Assembly (NCBI GenBank): GCA_903820955.1
Contig: CAIJJH010000170.1
Location: 1 to 7,484 of the forward strand
DNA length: 7,484 nt
Direction: 5' to 3'
Source of the DNA: an uncultured Micrococcales bacterium
Lineage (GTDB): Bacteria > Actinomycetota > Actinomycetes > Actinomycetales > Microbacteriaceae
The notes beneath the pieces are model-generated. The model saw nothing but the letters and a program-made list of their open reading frames with translations. It had not been told where the DNA came from and made no database searches. Shown here piece after piece: positions 1 through 4,796 of this stretch (its first letter is position 1; each line of letters opens with the position of its first letter). A program made the translations under genes and the position numbers.

Positions 1-964
1 CCTGCAGCTGCGTGTTGGCTTCCTCCCAGAAATCGGTTGGCACGCCTCCTGAGAAGTCGCAGCGGTAACCGTCTATGCCGACCGTGTTTACCCAGTACTT
101 CATGGCGTCGATCATGGCCGCGCGCATATCGGCGTTCTCATAGTTCAGGTCTGCGACGTCGGTCCAGTCGCTGTTCGGCTGAATCACCCCGTTCACCACC
201 GTCTGATACCAGTCCTTATGAGCCGTCCAAACGTTGTCGAGACCCGTGTGGTTTGCAACCCAGTCGAAAATCACGTGAAAGCCCTGAGCGTGTGCGGCGT
301 CAACCAGCGACTGAAGCGAAGCTAGGCTTCCAAATTCTGGATTGACGGCCTTGTAATCCGAAACGGCGTAAGGCGAACCCAAAGATCCCTTGCGACCCTC
401 AACCGAGATTGGGTAAATCGGCATCAGCCACAAAATCTTCACGCCAAGCGCCTTCAGTCTCGGCAACTGGGACTTCACGGCGTCAAACTTTGCCCCATCA
501 GCTGCGTTCGAGAACTGCCGAACGTTCACCTCGTAGATTGACGCGCTTTGAGCCCAGGTTGGCAGCACTGGCTTAGGCACGACAATATCCGGGTTGGCCG
601 TGTAAACGGTGACGACTCCGCCCCTCACCCAAACCTCCGCGTTGCCGTTCACAAAGTTTCGAATCGAACGGTCAATCGTGCCGTCCTTCTTCGAGAAGTT
701 TCCAACCTTGACGATGAACCCGATATCTGTCACCGAGTGGTCAAAGGTGTAAGTTGCGACCTTGCCAAAAGCATCGGTCGAAGTGAAATCAACGTTGAAG
801 CCGTTTTGCGAAGGCTCCCAGAGCCAGAGGTTCCAGTCGTCGGTGTTGCCCGCGGCTGGTTGGTAGTGAATCGTCACTGTTGACGTGGTGGACGCGTTCG
901 AGAGCGAACTGAAGCCGAGTGCCAGAGCTATGGCGGCAATAACCATCACCAAGAATTTACGCAT
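1..964 (-). CDS. Secreted CBM41-GH13 alpha-amylase/pullulanase-like glycoside hydrolase (5' part, cut by the window edge)
   Basis: Only the first 321 codons lie in the window; the C-terminus is beyond position 1. The protein begins with an export signal: basic MRK, a hydrophobic stretch at about residues 4-19, and a likely signal peptidase I site near SNA-S (about residue 24). Residues about 29-124 resemble a CBM41 (pullulanase-associated, PUD) glucan-binding module, with the paired Trp segment DDWNLWLWE, a DAFG turn, GFIVKVGNFSKKD and a DR pair. Residues about 136 onward are a GH13 TIM barrel. Conserved region I is DWVANHT (D234, N238, H239). Region II is GIDGYRCD, with the predicted nucleophile D303. 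The acid/base Glu (region III) and region IV are off the edge. GH13 enzymes of this layout hydrolyse alpha-1,4 or alpha-1,6 glucan links, and a secreted one would act on external starch or glycogen. The ATG at 964 is chosen because the signal peptide follows at once. The Shine-Dalgarno sequence is weak. Exact specificity (amylase, pullulanase, neopullulanase) cannot be decided from this half. Confidence 0.93.
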   Translation of the reverse strand, partial: MRKFLVMVIAAIALALGFSSLSNASTTSTVTIHYQPAAGNTDDWNLWLWEPSQNGFNVDFTSTDAFGKVATYTFDHSVTDIGFIVKVGNFSKKDGTIDRSIRNFVNGNAEVWVRGGVVTVYTANPDIVVPKPVLPTWAQSASIYEVNVRQFSNAADGAKFDAVKSQLPRLKALGVKILWLMPIYPISVEGRKGSLGSPYAVSDYKAVNPEFGSLASLQSLVDAAHAQGFHVIFDWVANHTGLDNVWTAHKDWYQTVVNGVIQPNSDWTDVADLNYENADMRAAMIDAMKYWVNTVGIDGYRCDFSGGVPTDFWEEANTQLQ

Positions 965-985
965 GCTTCAATTCAACACCCCAAC

Positions 986-991
986 AACCTA
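986..991 (-). promoter_or_regulatory. Possible -10 box for the secreted amylase
   Basis: TAGGTT on the minus strand fits the TAnnnT -10 pattern and lies 21 nt before the amylase ATG, which would give a leader of about 15 nt. I see no convincing -35 hexamer 16-18 nt upstream, so this is a weak call made mainly from position. Confidence 0.25.
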
Positions 992-1035
992 CATTTCGGG
1001 TGAAAAGCCATAGAAAGCCCTTCGCCGACCTGCGC

Positions 1036-1041
1036 TAGAAT
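1036..1041 (+). promoter_or_regulatory. Probable -10 box of the tRNA-Lys gene
   Basis: TAGAAT on the plus strand is a good TAnnnT -10 box. Transcription would start about 7 nt later, near G1048, leaving a leader of about 16 nt before the mature tRNA. No good -35 hexamer is visible 16-18 nt upstream. The space between the divergent amylase start and the tRNA (965-1063) must hold both promoters. Confidence 0.45.
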
Positions 1042-1047
1042 TGGCGA

Positions 1048-1061
1048 GTGCCTTCGGGCAC
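1048..1061 (+). other. UUCG-tetraloop hairpin in the tRNA-Lys leader
   Basis: GTGCC and GGCAC form a perfect 5-bp stem closed by a C(UUCG)G tetraloop, one of the most stable RNA loops known. It ends two bases before the mature tRNA 5' end at 1064 and begins where transcription would start from the TAGAAT box. It would therefore make up nearly the whole pre-tRNA leader next to the RNase P site. The pairing is seen directly; a role in processing is inference. Confidence 0.6.
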
Positions 1062-1063
1062 AT

Positions 1064-1137
1064 GGGCCTCTAGCTCAGTTGGTTAGAGCAACGGACTTTT
1101 AATCCGTGGGTCGTCGGTTCGATCCCGACGGGGCCTA
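1064..1137 (+). tRNA. tRNA-Lys, anticodon TTT
   Basis: A complete cloverleaf can be folded by hand. The acceptor arm is GGGCCTC with GGGGCCT (G1-U72 and U6-G67 wobbles). It is followed by T8 A9, the D stem GCTC/GAGC with loop AGTTGGTTA, and the anticodon stem ACGGA/TCCGT. The anticodon loop CTTTTAA has anticodon TTT at 1098-1100. Then come the variable loop GGGTC, the T stem GTCGG/CCGAC with loop TTCGATC, and discriminator A73 at 1137. The bases after it are CCG, so the terminal CCA is not fully encoded and must be completed by CCA-adding enzyme. It decodes AAA and AAG lysine codons. It has its own likely promoter and a strong terminator directly downstream, so it appears to be a single-gene transcript. 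Confidence 0.97.
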
Positions 1138-1145
1138 CCGAAATG

Positions 1146-1176
1146 AAAACCTCACTCAACATAGAGTGGGGTTTTT
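1146..1176. terminator. Bidirectional intrinsic terminator between tRNA-Lys and the 92-aa gene
   Basis: A 12-bp stem pairs 1146-1157 with 1164-1175 (AAAACCTCACTC with GAGTGGGGTTTT, one T-G wobble) around the loop AACATA. On the plus strand it ends in a run of five T, the classical form for ending tRNA-Lys transcription. Read on the minus strand the stem also ends in GGTTTT, right after the stop codon of the leftward 92-aa gene. One element can thus serve both converging transcripts. The leftward stop codon (1175-1177) overlaps the end of the stem. Confidence 0.9.
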
Positions 1177-1453
1177 ATTTTCTCTTCTCGCGGATTTCAT
1201 TTTCTGCGAACCGTTGGTTGATATCGTCGATCAGATTGGTCTCATAAAGGTTGCCAGAAAAGGTCAGGTTCTTGAAACCTTTACCGTTGCGCTTCGCAAC
1301 CATCATTTTAGAAGCCGTTGGCGGCATGTTGTCGTCGCTATCGTATTCCGCGAGTTCTTTTCCCCCAGCCTCTGCCTCAGCTTTTTTTATTAATTCGAGT
1401 TCTCGGGCAGAAACTTTTAGAGTGCGCGGCTTTCGCCAGAACAGAAATTTCAT
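1175..1453 (-). CDS. Hypothetical charged protein of 92 aa downstream of FKBP
   Basis: I do not recognise this family. The product is 92 residues, has no signal peptide or membrane segment, and is rich in Lys, Glu, Arg and Asn. It opens with the basic stretch MKFLFWRKPR, then an ELELIKKAEAEAGG segment likely to be helical, an acidic patch (EYDSDDN), and a charged C-terminal helix ending EIREKRK. It is supported as a real gene by a strong Shine-Dalgarno (AAGGGGG, 1458-1464) 4 nt before the ATG, by lying only 24 nt after the FKBP stop in the same direction, and by the terminator at its stop codon. Co-transcription with FKBP is inferred. It looks more AT-rich than its neighbours, in line with its Lys/Asn content. 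Confidence 0.75.
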   Translation of the reverse strand: MKFLFWRKPRTLKVSARELELIKKAEAEAGGKELAEYDSDDNMPPTASKMMVAKRNGKGFKNLTFSGNLYETNLIDDINQRFAENEIREKRK

Positions 1454-1457
1454 CGAT

Positions 1458-1464
1458 CCCCCTT
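1458..1464 (-). promoter_or_regulatory. Strong ribosome binding site of the 92-aa gene
   Basis: AAGGGGG on the minus strand sits 4 nt before the ATG at 1453. It supports both the start and the reality of this otherwise unrecognised gene. By contrast, the upstream FKBP gene has no such site and appears leaderless. Confidence 0.75.
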
Positions 1465-1477
1465 TTCGAAAGTTTAT

Positions 1478-1846
1478 CTAGACGACACCTAGCAAATCGA
1501 TGACAAAGACAAGAGTTCTACCCGATAGGTGGTGGCCGGCACCGGCTTCGCCATAGGCATAAACCGGTGGGCAAATAAGCATGCGGCGACCGCCGACCTT
1601 CATGCCGGGAATACCTTCTTGCCAGCCTTTGATCAGGCGGTTTAGTGGAAACTCGATTGGCTCACCGCGACCCCATGATGAATCAAACTCTTCGCCAGAT
1701 TCGTAGTCGACACCGAGGTAGTGAACTTTTACGGTTGCACCACTTGGGGCTTCGATTCCGGACCCTTCGTATTCGTCTTTGATGGTGAGAACGGTTGGGG
1801 CGGGTTCGAGCATTGGCTCGACAACTGGGCGAGGGATTTCATTCAT
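1478..1846 (-). CDS. FKBP-type peptidyl-prolyl cis-trans isomerase
   Basis: The 122-aa product catalyses cis-trans isomerisation of Xaa-Pro bonds in proteins. A single FKBP domain spans about residues 28-122, and nearly all FK506-pocket positions can be aligned with FKBP12. These are Y43 in VHYLG, F54-D55 in EFDSS, F66, L71-I72, W75 in GWQEG, Y98 in YAYG, and F114 in LVFVIDLL. There is no signal peptide or lipobox, so it is predicted cytoplasmic. A Pro-rich N-terminal extension of about 25 residues precedes the domain. The start is ATG 1846: no Shine-Dalgarno precedes it, but a TAGTGT -10 box lies exactly 6 nt upstream, fitting a leaderless mRNA. Internal M12 is a less likely alternative. It is the first gene of a likely two-gene unit with the 92-aa gene and is divergent from the DUF5522 gene. 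Confidence 0.95.
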   Translation of the reverse strand: MNEIPRPVVEPMLEPAPTVLTIKDEYEGSGIEAPSGATVKVHYLGVDYESGEEFDSSWGRGEPIEFPLNRLIKGWQEGIPGMKVGGRRMLICPPVYAYGEAGAGHHLSGRTLVFVIDLLGVV

Positions 1847-1852
1847 GAAAAA

Positions 1853-1858
1853 ACACTA
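1853..1858 (-). promoter_or_regulatory. -10 box of a leaderless FKBP transcript
   Basis: TAGTGT on the minus strand fits TAnnnT, and exactly 6 nt separate it from the FKBP ATG, so the A of the start codon would be +1. The absence of a Shine-Dalgarno agrees with this. No clear -35 hexamer is seen. Confidence 0.5.
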
Positions 1859-1897
1859 ACGCAAGCGAGCCTAAGACGCTTGAGATTCAGAGGGTTT

Positions 1898-1903
1898 TAG
1901 GCT
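1898..1903 (+). promoter_or_regulatory. Possible -10 box of the DUF5522 gene
   Basis: TAGGCT fits TAnnnT and lies 9 nt before the ATG at 1913, giving a near-leaderless transcript. No matching -35 is seen. It would share the 66-bp divergent intergenic space with the FKBP promoter. Confidence 0.35.
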
Positions 1904-1912
1904 TTGGATTCT

Positions 1913-2146
1913 ATGCCGAAGCCAAGAACCCTCCCACGCGAGCTGACTCAGCCACACCCTGACCTGCTGAACGAGTCGCACCCGCATTTCGAAGAGATCA
2001 TGCTCGCGCATAATGAGTCGATGAAACTCGAAGAGCCTGGGTATCTTGACCCTGAAACAGGGTTCTTTGTTTTCAATGCCAAAACTCTCGCTGGAAACGG
2101 AAAGTGCTGCACGAACATTTGCAGGCACTGCCCGTTCAAGCGCTAA
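1913..2146 (+). CDS. DUF5522 family small Cys-rich protein
   Basis: The 77-residue product matches the actinobacterial DUF5522 pattern as I know it. It has HPDLLNESHPHFEEIM..H near residues 15-33, then GYLDPETGFFVF (43-54), then a C-terminal Cys cluster CC-x3-C-x2-C with RHCPF (C65, C66, C70, C73). The four cysteines plus neighbouring His suggest a metal-binding knuckle, but the function of the family is unknown to me. It is predicted cytoplasmic. Start choice is uncertain. ATG 1913 follows a TAGGCT box (1898-1903) by 9 nt, fitting a very short leader. An in-frame TTG at 1904 has an AGAGGG 9 nt upstream and would add three residues. The gene is divergent from FKBP and 80 nt before the SDR gene. 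Confidence 0.85.
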   Translation: MPKPRTLPRELTQPHPDLLNESHPHFEEIMLAHNESMKLEEPGYLDPETGFFVFNAKTLAGNGKCCTNICRHCPFKR

Positions 2147-2155
2147 ATGGCTTGC

Positions 2156-2161
2156 TATTCT
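2156..2161 (+). promoter_or_regulatory. Possible extended -10 promoter of the SDR gene
   Basis: TATTCT preceded by TGC forms an extended -10 (TGCTATTCT, 2153-2161). It starts 6 nt after the DUF5522 stop codon and would give a leader of about 58 nt carrying the SDR Shine-Dalgarno. Alternatively the SDR gene is simply co-transcribed with DUF5522. Confidence 0.35.
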
Positions 2162-2215
2162 TTGGGATTAGACCGCGATCGGTTGTTGTTGGCGATATTG
2201 ACTTGACAGAAATCA

Positions 2216-2221
2216 AAGGAG
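2216..2221 (+). promoter_or_regulatory. Ribosome binding site fixing the GTG start of the SDR gene
   Basis: AAGGAG, a strong Shine-Dalgarno, lies 5 nt before GTG 2227. It decides against the longer in-frame opening that reaches back into the DUF5522 gene. Confidence 0.8.
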
Positions 2222-2226
2222 AAAAC

Positions 2227-3006
2227 GTGGACTACAAAGGGAAAACGGCACTTATCACCGGCGCGAGTTCGGGTATTGGCCTGGCCTATGCCGAAGAATT
2301 CGCCAGACGAGGCACAAACCTGATTTTGGTTGCCAGACGAGCAGATCTTCTCAAGGCAGCTGAAAAGAAGATTTCCGGATTTTCGAACGTAAAGATCGAA
2401 CTGATTGAAATGGACCTATCAACCCTGGACGCTGGCGCACGACTAGTTAAGGCCGTTTCTGCCAAGAAACTGCAGGTTGACTTCTTGATCAACAACGCCG
2501 GATTCGGCACCAGTGGTCGCCTCGTAAAAGAAGACCGCGCTCACATCCAGAGCGAAATCGTTTTGAACGTGGCAACCCTCGTGGATCTCACCGCCGCCTA
2601 CCTGCCCCAGCTCCTGGAGCGCAACTTCGGTGCGATCGTGAACATCGCCAGCACCGCTTCTTACCAGCCGGTGCCGGGAATGGCCGTTTACGCGGCTACA
2701 AAAGCCTTCGTTCGCTCGTTTACCTCAGCAGTTTGGGGCGAGGTTGCTGGCAGCAAGGTGAGGGTTCTAACCGTTAGCCCAGGAGCAACTAAAACCGAGT
2801 TCTTCGATGTCGCAGGAGCAAAACCGATGGGTTCATTGGCACCGGTCACGAACGTGGTTGCAACGACGTTCAAATCTCTCGAAAAGAAGCGCTCAAAGCC
2901 AGCTGTCATCGATGGCGGCGGCAATCGTCTTTTGGCTGGCGTTTCGAGCCTCTTGCCGGAGTCCTTGGTAATCAAGGTTGCGGCGAACATGTTTATGCCG
3001 AAGTAG
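2227..3006 (+). CDS. Classical short-chain dehydrogenase/reductase (SDR)
   Basis: The 259-aa product is a single Rossmann-fold oxidoreductase of the classical SDR family, closest in look to the DltE-like group (COG0300). The cofactor motif TGASSGIG is at residues 11-18, with NNAG at 89-92. The catalytic tetrad can be assigned as N114, S142, Y155 and K159 (YAATK). SPGATKTEF follows near residues 184-192. Paired Arg residues after beta-2 (VARRADLL) suggest NADPH rather than NADH. It is cytoplasmic, and the substrate cannot be told from sequence. The GTG start is chosen for its Shine-Dalgarno and because MDYKGKTALITGASSG is the usual SDR beginning; an upstream ATG at 2104 would add 41 residues overlapping DUF5522. 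The last 14 bp overlap the tail of the convergent DUF998 gene. Confidence 0.95.
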   Translation: MDYKGKTALITGASSGIGLAYAEEFARRGTNLILVARRADLLKAAEKKISGFSNVKIELIEMDLSTLDAGARLVKAVSAKKLQVDFLINNAGFGTSGRLVKEDRAHIQSEIVLNVATLVDLTAAYLPQLLERNFGAIVNIASTASYQPVPGMAVYAATKAFVRSFTSAVWGEVAGSKVRVLTVSPGATKTEFFDVAGAKPMGSLAPVTNVVATTFKSLEKKRSKPAVIDGGGNRLLAGVSSLLPESLVIKVAANMFMPK

Positions 3007-3031
3007 CGCTGCGCTGCTTTCGGTAAATGTT
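2986..3031. repeat. Bulged inverted repeat across the SDR/DUF998 overlap
   Basis: The left arm AACAT-gt-TTA-tg-CCGAA (2986-3002) matches the reverse complement of the right arm TTCGG-TAA-ATGTT (3019-3031). This gives 13 bp in three blocks with two 2-nt bulges on one side. The inner part holds AGC/GCT pairs. It spans both stop codons. There is no T-run on either side, so it is not a classical terminator, but it could slow or end converging transcripts. Confidence 0.4.
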
Positions 3032-3592
3032 TAGCACGATCAGCGAGACGCAAAGTGCTTGAGTTGTTGTGACGACGCGTTCCCAAGCGCCGATGTTCGT
3101 GGCTGCCGGGTCAACCCAAACGATGAGGAATGACACCGCCAGAATGGTTTGAACCGCGGTGATCGAGATTGCAGAAATCGGGCGGATGATGCTCGGGGCG
3201 TCTTTGCGAAAGCGCATAGCGGCTAGTGGCCAGCCGGCCGAAAGCACGAATGATGTGATTGCGAAGATTCGGTGCATCGTCGAGGCGCCTTCAAGAGGCG
3301 TTGGGAAAATCGTTAGTCCGTAGGTACAGAGACCAGAGACTAAGAGGGCTACTCGGCCAGGCATTGCGAAGGTTCTCGCGTAGATGGCGGCAATGATCGT
3401 GAGCGTGCCACCGAGAATGAAGAACGAAGACTGAAGCAAGTGGGTTGGCGATTCGGGAGCTGCCAAGTCGCTGATGGTGAGTCTCACTGGGTCGTAGCCG
3501 GCGACTAAAGCTCCACAGATGAGCCAGCCCATAACCGACTGGATTGGGCCGAGGATTGCTGCGAATACCGCTGGTTTGCCGATAGTTTTCAT
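2993..3592 (-). CDS. DUF998 family integral membrane protein
   Basis: The 199-aa product is strongly hydrophobic, with about six predicted membrane helices (about residues 8-30, 53-74, 80-97, 107-126, 136-160, 170-190). It carries the DUF998 signature GYDPVRLTISDLAA just after helix 1 (residues 32-45), and an FPTPLEG...H motif (residues 96-107) before helix 4. The function of the family is unknown. It is predicted to sit in the cytoplasmic membrane. The ATG at 3592 has no Shine-Dalgarno, but a TAGTAT -10 box lies exactly 6 nt upstream, so a leaderless mRNA is likely. It converges with the SDR gene (14-bp overlap at the 3' ends) and diverges from the SGNH esterase gene across 44 bp. Confidence 0.88.
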   Translation of the reverse strand: MKTIGKPAVFAAILGPIQSVMGWLICGALVAGYDPVRLTISDLAAPESPTHLLQSSFFILGGTLTIIAAIYARTFAMPGRVALLVSGLCTYGLTIFPTPLEGASTMHRIFAITSFVLSAGWPLAAMRFRKDAPSIIRPISAISITAVQTILAVSFLIVWVDPAATNIGAWERVVTTTQALCVSLIVLNIYRKQRSATSA

Positions 3593-3598
3593 GCCTAA

Positions 3599-3604
3599 AT
3601 ACTA
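3599..3604 (-). promoter_or_regulatory. -10 box of a leaderless DUF998 transcript
   Basis: TAGTAT on the minus strand is followed by exactly 6 nt and then the ATG at 3592, placing +1 at the A of the start codon. No Shine-Dalgarno is present, which agrees. The -35 region is not recognisable. Confidence 0.5.
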
Positions 3605-3621
3605 AGTCAGGTTTGAAAGCG

Positions 3622-3627
3622 TAGATT
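3622..3627 (+). promoter_or_regulatory. -10 box of the SGNH esterase gene
   Basis: TAGATT is followed by 9 nt to the ATG at 3637, giving a leader of only a few bases. A GAGG 4 nt before the ATG could act as a Shine-Dalgarno if transcription starts further upstream. The promoter lies in the 44-bp space shared with the divergent DUF998 gene. Confidence 0.4.
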
Positions 3628-3636
3628 TGAGGAATT

Positions 3637-4767
3637 ATGAGCAGCGAGAACTTGAAACTTATCGAAGAGTCCCTCCGCGGAGTCGCCGAAGTTACCCGTG
3701 GCTCTAGGGGTTTGCTAATCCACCGCCTGCATTCGAAATATGCCATTTACCACGACGTGGACCCGCTCACCCAGAAGGTCGCCGACCAGGCTTCGGGAGC
3801 AAGGCTCGCGCTAATGACTTCGGCCGCTCGAATCGAGTTCGTTTATAGCGCCACTCTCGACCAAACCCTCGACGGAACCTACATGGCACCTCCGAGCGTT
3901 GTGACTTTGACCTGCGGTGAGCAAGTTATCTCGGTAGCTCACTCGAATGGGGCCCGACGGATATGGGATGGCGAGTCGATGGTCCGCATCGATAAAGGTG
4001 AAGACTCCGTCGCAGTTTTTGAGTTGGTTTCCAGCTCTGACCCTCGGCTGGTTGAAATCTGGCTGCCTCACAACTGCAACATCGAGCTACTTTCAATTAG
4101 GGCGGATGGGCCGTTGGAGGCTGCCTCGATCACCGAACCTCGATGGGTTCACTACGGATCTTCGATTAGCCACAGCATCGAAGCCGATGAACCAGTTGGG
4201 GTCTGGCCGGTGGTTGCCGCCCGAAAACTCGAGCTAGACCTCTTTAGCCTCGGAATAGCCGGTTCGGCAAACGTGGAGCAGTTCGCGGCTCGGGCAATTG
4301 CCGAGCAGCCTGCCGACCTGATTAGCCTGAAAATAGGCATCAACCCGGTGAATGGCCGCAACATGACTCGGCGAACCTTTGTTCCTGCTGTGCACTCGTT
4401 CTTAGACACGATTCGGGCCGCGCAACCAGACACCCGCATTGTTTTGATCTCACCGATCTATTGCGAAACCCACGAAACCTCGCCGGGCCCAACCCTTGGT
4501 GGGCTTGATGGTCGCCTGAAGTCCTCACCTGAGAGCACCGAAGGCTGGGTCGGCGATCTAACCCTCTCGATGATTCGTGAACTACTCAAATCGATTGTTG
4601 ATCGCCGCGAAGACTCGAGGCTCGAATACCTCGACGGGCTCGAGTTGTTCTCGGCCGCAGATGCCTCTCTAATGCCAGATGGCTTGCACCCAAATGCCGA
4701 GGGCTACCGGATTATCGGCGAGCGCTTCGCATCGATTGCTAGAGATCGCCACTACCTGAGACGGTAG
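3637..4767 (+). CDS. SGNH/GDSL-type esterase with N-terminal jelly-roll-like domain (SsfX3-like)
   Basis: The 376-aa product has two parts. Residues about 1-160 look like an all-beta N-terminal domain, and residues about 168-372 are an SGNH hydrolase. The SGNH blocks are visible. Block I is HYGSSIS, with GSS in place of GDS and the predicted nucleophile S176. Block II is in SLGIAGSAN (G206 or G209), block III is GIN (G234, N236), and block V is PDGLHP (D348, H351). This order and the GSS variant recall the Streptomyces SsfX3 acyltransferase/esterase family, which has the same two-domain plan; that link is from memory of the family. The expected activity is hydrolysis or transfer of acyl esters, possibly on a sugar or secondary metabolite. 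No signal peptide is seen, so it is predicted cytoplasmic. A second serine hydrolase begins 26 nt (or 29 nt) after its stop. An inverted repeat covers the stop codon. Confidence 0.88.
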   Translation: MSSENLKLIEESLRGVAEVTRGSRGLLIHRLHSKYAIYHDVDPLTQKVADQASGARLALMTSAARIEFVYSATLDQTLDGTYMAPPSVVTLTCGEQVISVAHSNGARRIWDGESMVRIDKGEDSVAVFELVSSSDPRLVEIWLPHNCNIELLSIRADGPLEAASITEPRWVHYGSSISHSIEADEPVGVWPVVAARKLELDLFSLGIAGSANVEQFAARAIAEQPADLISLKIGINPVNGRNMTRRTFVPAVHSFLDTIRAAQPDTRIVLISPIYCETHETSPGPTLGGLDGRLKSSPESTEGWVGDLTLSMIRELLKSIVDRREDSRLEYLDGLELFSAADASLMPDGLHPNAEGYRIIGERFASIARDRHYLRR

Positions 4768-4771
4768 TGGC
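4748..4771 (+). repeat. Perfect 9-bp inverted repeat over the SGNH esterase stop codon
   Basis: GCCACTACC (4748-4756) pairs perfectly with GGTAGTGGC (4763-4771) around the loop TGAGAC. The TAG stop is inside the right arm. No T-run follows, so it is not a standard intrinsic terminator. It could protect the 3' end or separate this transcript from the next gene, whose own -10 box starts 13 nt later. Confidence 0.6.
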
Positions 4772-4784
4772 ACCGTCGCTGGCC

Positions 4785-4790
4785 TAGATT
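4785..4790 (+). promoter_or_regulatory. -10 box of a leaderless alpha/beta-hydrolase transcript
   Basis: TAGATT is followed by exactly 6 nt and the second of two tandem ATG codons (4797). This suggests translation begins at 4797 on a leaderless mRNA rather than at 4794. The same hexamer occurs before the SGNH and DCC genes. No -35 is evident. Confidence 0.45.
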
Positions 4791-4796
4791 GAGATG

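Noticed and set aside
37..345. Plus-strand open frame of 102 codons
   Set aside because: It is antisense to the GH13 catalytic domain and its Arg/Ser/Pro-rich translation is typical of a shadow frame. No ribosome site.
548..883. Plus-strand open frame of 111 codons
   Set aside because: It lies antisense within the CBM41/GH13 gene, whose motifs are clear on the minus strand.
1106..1393. Plus-strand open frame of 95 codons starting in tRNA-Lys
   Set aside because: It begins inside the tRNA, runs through a strong terminator, and opposes the 92-aa gene, which has a strong ribosome site.
2104..2226. Upstream extension of the SDR frame to an ATG at 2104
   Set aside because: It would overlap the DUF5522 C-terminus by 43 bp, adds residues not found in SDR proteins, and ignores the strong Shine-Dalgarno before GTG 2227.
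2147..2226. Riboswitch in the 80-nt DUF5522-SDR gap
   Set aside because: Only a short ACCG-CGAT-CGGT hairpin (2172-2183) is visible. It is too small and lacks any known aptamer motif.
2688..3086. Minus-strand open frame of 132 codons
   Set aside because: It is antisense to the SDR active-site region and in another frame of the DUF998 gene; no family features.
3291..3746. Minus-strand open frame of 151 codons covering the DUF998/SGNH promoter region
   Set aside because: It is a shadow frame of DUF998, covers both divergent starts, and has no ribosome site or domain signal.
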